Source: Parasporobacterium sp. (GTDB lineage: Bacteria > Bacillota > Clostridia > Lachnospirales > Lachnospiraceae). From it: a DNA stretch of 64,000 bases. Under the pieces are notes generated by a model. That model searched no databases and had not been told where the DNA came from. It saw only the letters and a list, made by a program, of their open reading frames with translations. Each line of letters opens with the position of its first letter. Within the stretch, counting starts at the first letter, position 1. Made by a program: the position numbers and the translations under genes. Positions 51,992 through 60,778 of this stretch are shown here, one piece after another. The stretch lies in the NCBI GenBank assembly GCA_017510065.1, contig JAFWOB010000100.1:1-64000 (forward strand), written 5' to 3'.

Positions 51992-53176
51992 TTATTCCGC
52001 ATCCATGTCCGGAAGGACGTGTGTTACGTTCAGGCTTTCTCCATCCTTGAACTCGTTGATGAACACTGTCTTGGTCGGAACATTGCCGTCTGCGTAGCTG
52101 ATAGTTCCTGTAAGGCCTTCAAAATCAGTAACCTGTGCGATCGCGTTGCGGATGCTTGCCGGTGAATAATCACCATTTGCATAATTCTCAACAGCGTATT
52201 TCAGCAGGTAAGCTGCATCATAAGCAAGAGCTGCAAATGCGTTCTGCGGATCTTCGTTGTATTTCTCCCTGTAAGCTGCGATGAACTCATCAGTAGAAGG
52301 ATCTGCATAGTTAACATGTGTGCTGAAGTAGGTGTTATTGGAAGCTTCCCCTGCGATCTGCGCAACAGAAAGGTCATCCAGGCCGTCGCCGGACAGGCAT
52401 GTGCAGTCGATGCCTGCTTCTCTCAGCTGCTTCAGAATGATCGGCCCTTCATCTGTGAAACATCCCAGGAAAACAGCGTCCGGTGTTTCGCCCAGTGCCA
52501 GGATCTGGTTGACGATGGAAGAGAAATCCATATTGGTGTTGTCATCATACTCAGCGCCGAAGTCACCTTCAGACAGAAGTGTTCCGCCCAGCTCTACAAA
52601 ATGCTGCTGGAAGAACTTGGACAGCGCCAGTGTGAATTCGTCTGTATTGTTGGTCATAACATAAACAGTACGGATGCCAAGTTCATTATATGCATATTCA
52701 GCCATTGCGGATGCCTGTACGTTATCGCCGTAAGGGACCAGGAAAGCGGTGTCGCCGACACGCTCCTGTGTATAAGGCAGTGTGGAAACGGTGGCCAGTG
52801 ACGGGATACCGTACTCCTGTGCGATGGTTCCGCATGCAATATCTGTGTTGGGGTCGTTCATACCAACCAGAACATCTACGCCGTCCTGCTCGATCAGTTT
52901 GATCGTCAGGCTGGTTGCGGTAGCCAGATCAGAAGTGGTGTCATAAGAGACATATTCGACTTCATGTCCGTCAATACCGCCGGCCGCATTGATCTGATCC
53001 AGAGCCAGTTCGAAGCCTTTGGAACCGGCTACGTCATAGCTGTCAAACCATCCGGTAAGAGCAAACAGTCCGCCCACTTTGATGTGGTCTTCGCCGGCAT
53101 GTGCGATACCTGCGAACAATGTTGCTGCCAGAGCGCCAATCACAATGGCACTGAGAAATCTGTTTCTTCTTTTCAT
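51992..53176 (-). CDS. ABC transporter binding protein, branched-chain amino acid type
   Basis: 394 residues with signal peptide ending AGIAHAGEDH (no lipobox Cys). Peripla_BP_6 fold: VGGLFALTGWFDSYDVAGSKG, AAGGIDGHEVEYVSYDTTSD, then DVLVGMNDPNTDIACG. It belongs to the LivK/LivJ-like family, which also binds amides, urea and aromatic compounds. Fifth gene of the livGFHMK-type operon. Confidence 0.9.
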   Translation of the reverse strand: MKRRNRFLSAIVIGALAATLFAGIAHAGEDHIKVGGLFALTGWFDSYDVAGSKGFELALDQINAAGGIDGHEVEYVSYDTTSDLATATSLTIKLIEQDGVDVLVGMNDPNTDIACGTIAQEYGIPSLATVSTLPYTQERVGDTAFLVPYGDNVQASAMAEYAYNELGIRTVYVMTNNTDEFTLALSKFFQQHFVELGGTLLSEGDFGAEYDDNTNMDFSSIVNQILALGETPDAVFLGCFTDEGPIILKQLREAGIDCTCLSGDGLDDLSVAQIAGEASNNTYFSTHVNYADPSTDEFIAAYREKYNEDPQNAFAALAYDAAYLLKYAVENYANGDYSPASIRNAIAQVTDFEGLTGTISYADGNVPTKTVFINEFKDGESLNVTHVLPDMDAE

Positions 53177-53212
53177 TGTTGTTCTCCTTCATTTGTTTTT
53201 ATAACAACAGCT

Positions 53213-54322
53213 TCAGCTGTCATGTACTTTTTTTCGTCGGAATGCGTGAGCAAAATCCTTATAGGTCTGTTTTCGGAACAAGCCCGTATAAGTACTCCTG
53301 CTGAACAGACTTCCTACCAGATATTCGCTGCTGCCGGTGACACCCTGTTTCCGGAAGATGATCATCACGATAAACAAAACGCTCATGACGATATTGGTCA
53401 GACCGTTGATCTGCGGAACATTGATCCCGAAGATCGTAAAGCCGGTGCTGAAGTTTGCCAGAAACTGTGGCAGGAATGTTAACACTGCAGCACCCGGAAT
53501 AGCACCGGACAATGAGGCCATACCGCCCAGAACGGACATCTCCAGGATGTTGAATGTCTTATCAAAATAAAACAGCGATGGTGCGATGGTTCTTTGCAGA
53601 TGTGCCCACAAACAGCCGCCGACTGCTGCAAAAAAGGCGCTGACCATAAAGGACATCAGCCGGATCGACCTCTCGTTGATGCCAAGGGAAGCCGCTGCGT
53701 CCTCGTCGTCCCGAAGCGCGATCATGGACCTTCCGAAAGCGGAGGTACGGAACCGGTACAGGATGAACAAAGACAATAACGCTACGATCACAGTGACCAG
53801 CAGCGTGGAATGCTTGCTCATACCACTCAGACCTCTGGATCCGTTGGTCAGATTGTTGGCATTGTCCAGGACGCTCTTGATCACGATAACCATCCCCAGG
53901 GTAATAACCGCCAGATAATGCCCCTTTGCCCGCAGGATCGCAAACCCGATGAGTCCCGCAATGATCATAGTGATACAGGCTGCTACGATCATTGCCGCCC
54001 AGAAAGGCAGCTGGATCTTGGTCAGCCATTCCGGCATGTTGGTGACCATGGCATTTTTCATGGTCTCAGAAAGAGTCAGGATGGAACTGATATAGGCACC
54101 AAGTGCCATAAACCCTGCCTGTCCCAGGGAAAAGATTCCCGTGATCCCGTTGGTCAGGTTCAGACTGGCAGCCAGGATGATATTGATAAAGAACAGGATA
54201 AATACCGATTCGTAATAGTTGCCTGCCACAAAATGCACGAGCAGAAGGATGATAACGGGAAGCAGCACCACAACCAGGAACCGGAACAATGAATTGTCTA
54301 CAAATCTTGTACTTTTCTTCAT
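53213..54322 (-). CDS. livM: ABC permease, LivM type
   Basis: 369 residues with about ten membrane helices and the LivM/LivH family pattern GLSGMSKHSTLL, RFRTSAFGRSMIALRDDEDAAASLGI. The C-terminal extension (VTGSSEYLVGSLFSRSTYTG) is polar. Two bases separate it from the LivH gene. Confidence 0.88.
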   Translation of the reverse strand: MKKSTRFVDNSLFRFLVVVLLPVIILLLVHFVAGNYYESVFILFFINIILAASLNLTNGITGIFSLGQAGFMALGAYISSILTLSETMKNAMVTNMPEWLTKIQLPFWAAMIVAACITMIIAGLIGFAILRAKGHYLAVITLGMVIVIKSVLDNANNLTNGSRGLSGMSKHSTLLVTVIVALLSLFILYRFRTSAFGRSMIALRDDEDAAASLGINERSIRLMSFMVSAFFAAVGGCLWAHLQRTIAPSLFYFDKTFNILEMSVLGGMASLSGAIPGAAVLTFLPQFLANFSTGFTIFGINVPQINGLTNIVMSVLFIVMIIFRKQGVTGSSEYLVGSLFSRSTYTGLFRKQTYKDFAHAFRRKKVHDS

Positions 54323-54324
54323 GT

Positions 54325-55212
54325 TCAGCTCCTTTTCCAGTTATTGCTGCCGAACAGTCCGTTCGGGCGGACCAGCAGCACCAGTATCAGCACGATAAAG
54401 GTAAAGGTCGTCTGGAAAGACGCCACTCCACCGGGCAGATAGCCGCTGAAAAAGATCTCCAGCACGGCCATGATATATCCTCCCGCCACAGCTCCTGTAA
54501 GACTTCCGAGTCCTCCCAGCACGGCTGCGATAAATGCTTTTACGCCAAGCATAAATCCCATGTCATTGCTGAAGGAAGTATATTTACCGGAATACAAGAT
54601 CCCGGCAACTGCTGCCAGAACAGACCCTATGATAAATGCCACGGTAATGATCCGGTTTCTGTCGATGCCTACCAGATCAGCTGCTTCCGGATTGTCCGCA
54701 ACTGCACGCATAGCCTTTCCCACCGAGGTCTTCTGGATGATCAGTACCACTACAATCGTCAGGATTACCGTGCATGCAAAGGTCACCACATCGATCACAG
54801 ACACAGTAACGCCAAGGAATTTAAAGGTTTTTGAGAAAAACGCCGGGATGATCAGAGCCTTCGCGCTGGAATTAAAGATTGCCTGGCACAGTGCCTCCAG
54901 AAAGATAGAGACAGCCAGCGAGGTGATGATCTGTGTAGATTCTCCCGCATTCCGGATTGGCCGGTATGCGATCTTTTCGATAAAAATACCAAACAGTACG
55001 GTAATGATGATCGCCAGGATAACAGCAAATCCAAAGGGAATCCCTGCATTCATCAGCACCCACAAAGAGAAGGTGGCGATCATCAGAAGTTCTCCATGGG
55101 CAAAATTGATCATACCCATGATACTGTAGACGATCGAGTAACCGATCGCCACCAGAGCATAGATACTGCCCAGTTTGATTGCACTTATTAATTGTGCAGT
55201 GAAGAAACCCAT
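54325..55212 (-). CDS. livH: ABC permease, LivH type
   Basis: 295 residues, eight membrane helices, start LGSIYALVAIGYSIVYSIMG, MINFAHGELLMI; EAA-like MRAVADNPEAADLVGIDRNR. Pairs with LivM to form the transmembrane path. Start overlaps the LivF end by 25 bases. Confidence 0.9.
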   Translation of the reverse strand: MGFFTAQLISAIKLGSIYALVAIGYSIVYSIMGMINFAHGELLMIATFSLWVLMNAGIPFGFAVILAIIITVLFGIFIEKIAYRPIRNAGESTQIITSLAVSIFLEALCQAIFNSSAKALIIPAFFSKTFKFLGVTVSVIDVVTFACTVILTIVVVLIIQKTSVGKAMRAVADNPEAADLVGIDRNRIITVAFIIGSVLAAVAGILYSGKYTSFSNDMGFMLGVKAFIAAVLGGLGSLTGAVAGGYIMAVLEIFFSGYLPGGVASFQTTFTFIVLILVLLVRPNGLFGSNNWKRS

Positions 55213-55922
55213 GTTTCCTTTCCTCCCAGATAGATCCGTTTCACCTCTTCGTTTTCCGCCACTTCTTCGCTGGGGCCTTCCATTACGATCGCTCCGCTTT
55301 CCATGATATAGGTCCGGCTGGAGATTGCCATGGCATCCAGGGCATTCTGTTCCACCAGCAGGATCGTCATGCCGTTTTGCTGCAGTGTCTGAATGACTTC
55401 AAACACCTGCTCCACAACGATCGGAGCCAGTCCCAGTGAGGGCTCATCAAGAAGCAGAAGTTTGGCTCCCGTCACCAGCCCCCGGCCGATCGCCAGCATC
55501 TGCTGTTCACCGCCGGACAGGCTTCCGGCTTTCTGATGGATACGTTCCTTTAAGATGGGAAACATATCAAATACATAATCCATCCGTTCCTTCAGCACTT
55601 TGCGGTCTTTGGTGAGATATCCGCCCAGCTGCAGGTTTTCTCCCACACTCAGCTTGCTGAAGACCTGTCTTCCTTCCGGCACATGTACGATACCGGCTGA
55701 AACGATCTGAGTCGGGCTCATGCCCAGTATTTCCTTCCCGTTAAACAGGATCGATCCGGATTTCGCTTTAATAAGTCCTGAGATTGCCTTCATGGTAGAG
55801 GTCTTCCCTGCTCCGTTAGAGCCGATCAGGGACACGATCTCCCCTTCCCGGATCTCGAAGGAAATCTCCCGGACTGCATTGATCTTTTTATAACTGATGC
55901 TCAGATTACTGACTTTTAGCAT
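55188..55922 (-). CDS. livF: ABC ATPase, LivF type
   Basis: About 244 residues from ATG 55922 (MLKVSNLSISYKKINAV; an upstream frame to 56048 overlaps livG). Walker A SLIGSNGAGKTSTMKAI, signature SLSGGEQQMLAIGRGL, Walker B LLLDEPSLGLAP, H-loop LLVEQNALDA. Overlaps the livG stop by 17 bases. Confidence 0.9.
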   Translation of the reverse strand: MLKVSNLSISYKKINAVREISFEIREGEIVSLIGSNGAGKTSTMKAISGLIKAKSGSILFNGKEILGMSPTQIVSAGIVHVPEGRQVFSKLSVGENLQLGGYLTKDRKVLKERMDYVFDMFPILKERIHQKAGSLSGGEQQMLAIGRGLVTGAKLLLLDEPSLGLAPIVVEQVFEVIQTLQQNGMTILLVEQNALDAMAISSRTYIMESGAIVMEGPSEEVAENEEVKRIYLGGKETWVSSLHN

Positions 55923-56712
55923 GTTGTTTCCTTTTATTACGTACAGATCCGCCCAGGTACGCGGAAATAACTTCCTCGGATTCATAGATCTGCCGCGGAG
56001 TTCCCTCCGCGATGATCGTACCGGACGCCATAACGTAGATATATTCACAAAGGTTCATGACAACCTTCATATCATGCTCGATCAAAAGGATCGTCATCTC
56101 CGGATTATCCTTATGGATTCCCCGGATGTCATTCACGAGCTGCAGACTCTCCTGCGGATTCATTCCTGCTGCCGGCTCATCCAGCAGAAGGAGCTTCGGC
56201 TGGATCGCCAGGCACCTGGCAATCTCCAGACGACGCTGCAGTCCATAGGGCAGATTGTCTGCCTGCATCTCCGCATACTGATCGATCCCCATCGTTCTGA
56301 GAGCTTCGTATGCTCTTTCGGAAAACTGCTTCTCTTCCCTTCTGTAGCGGGGCAGATAGGTCAGCATTTCCACAAGATTATATTTCCGGCTGATCTGGCT
56401 GGCCGTGATGGCATTGTCCAGGACAGTCTGATCGCCGAACAGACGAAGGTTCTGGAAGGTTCTTGCGATCCCTGCCTTCGCGTGATGGGCAGCGTCCAGG
56501 CGCTCGATATGTTCTCCCTGGAACAGGATCTCTCCATCCGTAGGTCTCAGGTTGCCGGAGATCATATTGACGACAGTACTCTTACCGGCGCCGTTTGTTC
56601 CGATCAGCCCGTAGATCCTGCCTTGTTCCAGATCCATATTGATATGGTCAACCGCCAGGACTCCCTTAAACTGCTGGGTCAGCCCTTTGACCTGAAGTAT
56701 TTTATCAGACAT
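55906..56712 (-). CDS. livG: ABC ATPase, LivG type
   Basis: About 268 residues from the ATG at 56712 (MSDKILQVKGLTQQF; AGGGAACAG upstream; a GTG at 56724 is the alternative). Walker A GLIGTNGAGKSTVVNMI, signature LPYGLQRRLEIARCL, Walker B LLLDEPAAGMNP, H-loop LLIEHDMKVV. The C-terminal GTPRQIYESEEV AYLGG tail is the LivG hallmark. First gene of the operon. Confidence 0.9.
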   Translation of the reverse strand: MSDKILQVKGLTQQFKGVLAVDHINMDLEQGRIYGLIGTNGAGKSTVVNMISGNLRPTDGEILFQGEHIERLDAAHHAKAGIARTFQNLRLFGDQTVLDNAITASQISRKYNLVEMLTYLPRYRREEKQFSERAYEALRTMGIDQYAEMQADNLPYGLQRRLEIARCLAIQPKLLLLDEPAAGMNPQESLQLVNDIRGIHKDNPEMTILLIEHDMKVVMNLCEYIYVMASGTIIAEGTPRQIYESEEVISAYLGGSVRNKRKQHAKSQ

Positions 56713-56816
56713 CTGTTCCCTCACGAATGATGCTGGCTGCCTGCAAGAGCGGGTATTATAAAATACAACCTGCAGGTCGTCAGAATATGATCATTCCGCA
56801 ATGCGGATATTTTACT

Positions 56817-56845
56817 ATGATAAAGCGAAATACAAGAGTTGTCAA
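56817..56845 (-). promoter_or_regulatory. Promoter of the liv-type operon
   Basis: Minus strand TTGACA (56840-56845), 17-base spacer, TATCAT (56817-56822), about 100 bases before livG. No riboswitch or other conserved leader is seen in 56713-56909. Confidence 0.7.
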
Positions 56846-56909
56846 ATAGCAATTCGCATGAATTTACCGCATATTTCATATGATGCATTGTAGAAAAAAA
56901 CTGTGCTGA

Positions 56910-58454
56910 TCAGGGACTTCGTTTCGTCAGGCCCTCCCCGGTCAGTTCATAAAGAGTATCACAAACCTCTGCCATAAATTTTCTGTCGTGGGATACACTG
57001 ATGATCGCGCCTGGAAAGCCGCGCAGCGCCTGACGGACAACAGGCCCGGAAAGTGGTGACAGATTGCGTGTCGGCTCATCCAGGATCAGCACATTTGCAT
57101 CAGACATGCTGAGCTTCAGAAGGATCAGTTTTGCTTTTTGCCCGCCGGACAGTTCAGAGATCCTGTGATCCATTTCCTCTGCAGTATATTTCATGGAGCC
57201 GAGATAAGAACGGATCCTGGTCTGCTCTTCTTTATCGCCGACCGTGCTTAAAAACTCCATAGGCGTCTTCTGCTCATCGATCAGGTCTGAGTAGTCCTGC
57301 GGCATATACATGGCACGGATATCCTCACGCTGCAGCAGATACTCAGCGATGATTCTGATCAACGTGCTTTTGCCGGTGCCGTTGTCTCCGGTTATGCAGA
57401 TCTTTTCATTTCCTCGGATAAACAGGCGGACATTGGCTGCCAGTTCTCTTGTTCCGTCCGGACTCAGCAGTCTTTCCACCGTTAGATCCAGTACTGTCTT
57501 GCCGGAAGGGATGCCTGCTCTGTTTTGATCAAAACGAATATACATGGGCTCTTCAAGATCCGGTACTTCCACTCTTTCTTCCTGCTCCCGCTCATATCGG
57601 TGCTGCAATGATTTGACCGCATGCATTTTCTTTTTCAAGAGCCTTCCTCCATGCGGGTCCTGCCGTGAGGTATTGTTCTGGTCACGGGCAACCTTTTCAT
57701 AGATCCTTCGGAACTTTTCTTCCCGGATCTTTTGTTGTCGCCGCTGGTTGAATGCCAGCATTTCCTGATTCCGGAAGTTTGCCCGGCGCATGGAAACATA
57801 TTCCGCAAACGGCATGTACATGACCGTACATCTGCTGATGGTATTTCTTCTGAGCCTCTCGATGTGGATCACTACATTGGCTGTCCGCTCGATCAGCACT
57901 TCATCATGAGAGATATACAGAACGATGCCTGGAAAATCCAGGGTGAACCGCTCCAGCCACCTCAGCGTTTTCAGATCAATATCATTGGATGGTTCATCCA
58001 GCAGCAAAGCAGTCGGCTCCTCCAGAAGAAGACGCAGGAGCTGGATCTTGATCTTTTCGCCTCCCGACAGGGAGCCCATTCGCTGATCACTGTACAGCAG
58101 GTCGGCCCCGACGGACAGCTGCGCAGCCAGTCGGTTCAGTGTTTTAGGCGTTTGTTCCCAGAAAGAACCGCATTCCGAAAAGAAATCATAAACAGACTTT
58201 TCCTTCTCTTCCTCTGACAGCTCCTGCGGCAGATAAGCCAGCCTTTCATTTGTCATAATGCGCTCACCGGAACACTCTGCGTAACCTTCGGTCATTTCCG
58301 GATCGAAGATCCATTTAAGCAGCGTGCTCTTTCCGTTGCCTTCCTCTCCAATGATCACGGCTTTATCGCCGGGATTTAAAACAAATGAAAAATCTTCAAT
58401 AAGGGGTTTAAGGTCCTTTGTATGGACCATTGAAAGATTCCTGATCTGAAGCAT
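56910..58454 (-). CDS. ABC-F subfamily ATPase (ribosome-protection-like)
   Basis: 514 residues from ATG 58454 (AGGAGG nine bases upstream; a TTG two codons earlier is the alternative). Two tandem ABC domains without membrane segments: Walker A IGEEGNGKSTLLKWIF and TGDNGTGKSTLIRIIA, signatures SLSGGEKIKIQLL and ELSGGQKAKLILL, Walker B ALLLDEPSNDID and VLILDEPTRNLSP, with an inter-domain linker of about 70 residues. ABC-F proteins displace antibiotics from the ribosome or regulate translation. The leader at 58455-58700 carries a terminator, the usual sign of antibiotic-induced attenuation. Drug class not predictable. Confidence 0.88.
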   Translation of the reverse strand: MLQIRNLSMVHTKDLKPLIEDFSFVLNPGDKAVIIGEEGNGKSTLLKWIFDPEMTEGYAECSGERIMTNERLAYLPQELSEEEKEKSVYDFFSECGSFWEQTPKTLNRLAAQLSVGADLLYSDQRMGSLSGGEKIKIQLLRLLLEEPTALLLDEPSNDIDLKTLRWLERFTLDFPGIVLYISHDEVLIERTANVVIHIERLRRNTISRCTVMYMPFAEYVSMRRANFRNQEMLAFNQRRQQKIREEKFRRIYEKVARDQNNTSRQDPHGGRLLKKKMHAVKSLQHRYEREQEERVEVPDLEEPMYIRFDQNRAGIPSGKTVLDLTVERLLSPDGTRELAANVRLFIRGNEKICITGDNGTGKSTLIRIIAEYLLQREDIRAMYMPQDYSDLIDEQKTPMEFLSTVGDKEEQTRIRSYLGSMKYTAEEMDHRISELSGGQKAKLILLKLSMSDANVLILDEPTRNLSPLSGPVVRQALRGFPGAIISVSHDRKFMAEVCDTLYELTGEGLTKRSP

Positions 58455-58473
58455 AACCAATTCCTCCTTATAC

Positions 58474-58591
58474 TAAAAGAGCCTGCTTCATACCGAAGCA
58501 GGCCGTACAAACAGAAGAATCCAGATATGCCGAAAAACGCACAGCAATACCGGGAAAATCCGGAATGAATACGATAACCCGATTCGGCATA
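58474..58591 (-). promoter_or_regulatory. ABC-F leader: terminator and upstream hairpin
   Basis: Minus strand: stem GCCTGCTTC / GAAGCAGGC followed by TCTTTT (58474-58503), just before the ribosome site, plus a larger hairpin TATGCCGAA / TTCGGCATA (58526-58591). An upstream TATAAG near 58690 may be the -10. A 4-codon ATG frame (MIIR) lies near 58660 with a weak ribosome site. The layout fits a transcription attenuator; I cannot fix the alternative pairing. Confidence 0.6.
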
Positions 58592-58817
58592 CACAAACAG
58601 ACCTTTGCAGGCCACTGTAGCTGTCTTGCGTAAACCAAATGGAATTATCTGATAATCATTCCCTCACCTGTACGCGGATCCGCGCCTTTCTTATAAAATC
58701 AGGAAAATCATAGCATGGTATCACGGAATACGCAACCAGGAAGGTTTTGTTTCAGCAGGTGATCTGCTGTGACGCTGCAGGCTTTTGTCCCGGTCTGATG
58801 CCGGATGCGGGACCTTT

Positions 58818-59065
58818 TCATGCGTTTTTTCAAAAATGCTCGTTTTGCATGATGATTTTAAGCTCATTTTCATGCGTTTTTATTAAAACTCGAATTTCAC
58901 ATGATAAATTGAATGCTTTTTTCATGCGTTTTGGAAGAATCGTTGATTTCACATGAAAATGCAGGACTTTTTTTCATGCGAAATTAAAATATTTAAAATT
59001 CCGCATGATTATCAAGGCAAAATAATCATGCGAAAATCAAAAAACTTTATTTCTGCATGATATTA
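58818..59065. repeat. 52-bp-period repeat array (copy 2)
   Basis: TCATGCG starts recur at 58818, 58870, 58922 and 58974, exactly 52 bases apart, with units like TCATGCGTTTTTTCAAAAATG...TTCACATGAT. The array then ends in inverted units (CCGCATGATTATC, AATAATCATGCGAAAATC, CTGCATGATATT). Same family as 34701-34842. Gap 58461-59302 otherwise holds the ABC-F leader, a hairpin and the small ORF at 59163. Confidence 0.75.
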
Positions 59066-59118
59066 GCTGTCACAGTCCGTCGCTCGGCGTTGCCCCGCCA
59101 TGGAAGCAATAAATGCGA

Positions 59119-59141
59119 AAACAGCACCCAGGGTGCTGTTT
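59119..59141. terminator. Hairpin before the small ORF
   Basis: AAACAGCACC / GGGTGCTGTTT perfect stem with short loop; it may end read-through or form a 5' structure of the small ORF transcript. Confidence 0.5.
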
Positions 59142-59162
59142 CGCTATAGGAGGAGACATTCA

Positions 59163-59237
59163 ATGAAAAAAATTATCTGGAAAGCAGGATGCCCTGCCTG
59201 GTTTGTCGGTTTTGTTGTTTTGTTAATTGAAATATAG
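59163..59237 (+). CDS. Possible 24-residue hydrophobic peptide
   Basis: ATG with AGGAGGA 8 bases upstream; product MKKIIWKAGCPAWFVGFVV plus LLIEI, i.e. two Lys, one Cys, then a membrane-like stretch. Shape resembles small toxin or membrane-regulator peptides. There is no homology or antitoxin partner I recognise; it may be chance, but the ribosome site is good. Confidence 0.35.
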   Translation: MKKIIWKAGCPAWFVGFVVLLIEI

Positions 59238-59302
59238 CAGAACAGGCATCAAGAAAGGCATCAATGATCAGGCTTTTGTTTGCATAAAGATCAGGGAACC
59301 AT

Positions 59303-60766
59303 TCAGGGAACCTTTTTCGTCTGCAGGTATTCCTGCAGCTGTTCATTATTCGCTGCGATGATCTCATCGATGCCGGCTTCCTGAAGCGCTGCAACCAGGG
59401 CATCCATTTCTGCATCCACATCCTGTGCCATCCCGACATTCAGGATCGGCAGATATTCATCCAGGATTCTTGCGATATTTCTTGCCTCTACAGAAAACGC
59501 CTCTGCATCAAAACTATAGCCAAAAGAAAGTGACGTTCTGGCATTCGTTTCCCACGCAGCCAGCTCTTCATAATAATCATCTGTCAGGGGCTCTTTTACA
59601 TAGACCATCATCGGATCCCCAAATCTGGAAAAACCTGACCCATATCTGCTGCCGTCTTCATTGGCGGTGCCTGCTGTCGTGATCACATGAGATGCCCCGG
59701 GAACTTTTACATAATCCACACCTTCGATACCATAGTTCAGAAGATTAGCCAGGTCTGCATTTTCATAGATCAGATTGATAAAGTCCATCGCTGCTTCCGG
59801 GTTCTGACAGGTAGATGCAATTCCCAGCATAAACTCATGAACACTGCTGTTAGTGACCATGGGATCTGAAAGCAGAACGATATCCCGATCCGGAGAGGCC
59901 CCTCCCAACTGGTCAGCTGTGACATTCGTTGGAATCCCAAACAACCTTCGTTCATTAAACAACCGGATGATCGATACCTCATTCAGCATCTGGTTCTCAG
60001 GCAGATATCCTGCTTCAAACCATCTGCGGATGGTTCGATAGTACTCCCGCAGTTCTTCTGAATCATAAATATTGGTGATCCGGGAATTATCCGCAGGATC
60101 CAGGATTGCTCCGTAATTTGCCGCCTCTCCAAACGCTTCAAACGGACAGAAAAACTGATAGGACAGTTCTGCACTCAGTCCCAGCGAAGTCAGGTATACA
60201 TCCTTATTTTTCAGAACTTTCCCGGCATTCTCCAGTTCCTGCAAAGTCATACCGTTATGCATTTCGATACCATTCTCTTCCGCTATCTTTTTATTAAACA
60301 GAAATCCTGTACATCGGGCAGCATATGGATACTGCGAGATGGCATAGGTAACACCGCCGATCTTCTGGGCATCGGAGACTTTTTCCGTCGCCTTCAACAC
60401 CGCAGGCCCCCGTTCTAAAAGCAGCTCATCCAAAGGCAGCAGATAACCGTCTGATACCATAGTCATGATATCATGAGTCAGCCCTACATTGACGATATCG
60501 ATCTTCTCTCCTCCGGCAATAGCATATGCGGTCTCCGATGGAAGATCGCCGATGAAGACCGGAGTGATATGGACCTTCACGCCAATGGCCGGAATGCTGA
60601 TCTCATTGATGGCTTCTTCCACATCCTGTATGCCGGTCTGCTCGGTATTGAAGACAGTATATTGAAGATATACCTCACAAGACTCTCCCGCCTGTTCTGC
60701 ACGGGAAAAGCACGTCATTGCAAAAACCAGTGATAAAATACTCAAAAGAAGAATTGCTTTTTTCAT
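59303..60766 (-). CDS. ABC transporter solute-binding protein, family 1 (sugar type)
   Basis: 487 residues with a signal peptide (KKAILLLSILSLVFAM, cleavage near SRAEQ, no canonical lipobox). Extracellular binding-protein fold with AYAIAGGEKIDIVNVGLT, SDGYLLPLDELL, YAISQYPYAARCTGFLFNK, NPEAAMDFINLIY. No permease or ATPase partner is nearby. Followed by the SGNH-like and GH43 genes, all minus strand, suggesting a carbohydrate-scavenging cluster. Confidence 0.78.
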   Translation of the reverse strand: MKKAILLLSILSLVFAMTCFSRAEQAGESCEVYLQYTVFNTEQTGIQDVEEAINEISIPAIGVKVHITPVFIGDLPSETAYAIAGGEKIDIVNVGLTHDIMTMVSDGYLLPLDELLLERGPAVLKATEKVSDAQKIGGVTYAISQYPYAARCTGFLFNKKIAEENGIEMHNGMTLQELENAGKVLKNKDVYLTSLGLSAELSYQFFCPFEAFGEAANYGAILDPADNSRITNIYDSEELREYYRTIRRWFEAGYLPENQMLNEVSIIRLFNERRLFGIPTNVTADQLGGASPDRDIVLLSDPMVTNSSVHEFMLGIASTCQNPEAAMDFINLIYENADLANLLNYGIEGVDYVKVPGASHVITTAGTANEDGSRYGSGFSRFGDPMMVYVKEPLTDDYYEELAAWETNARTSLSFGYSFDAEAFSVEARNIARILDEYLPILNVGMAQDVDAEMDALVAALQEAGIDEIIAANNEQLQEYLQTKKVP

Positions 60767-60778
60767 GATTTAAACCTA

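Noticed and set aside
58376..58615. 79-codon frame in the ABC-F leader (GTG start)
   Set aside because: No ribosome site, overlaps terminator and start of the ABC-F gene, and no codon pattern suggesting a stalling peptide.
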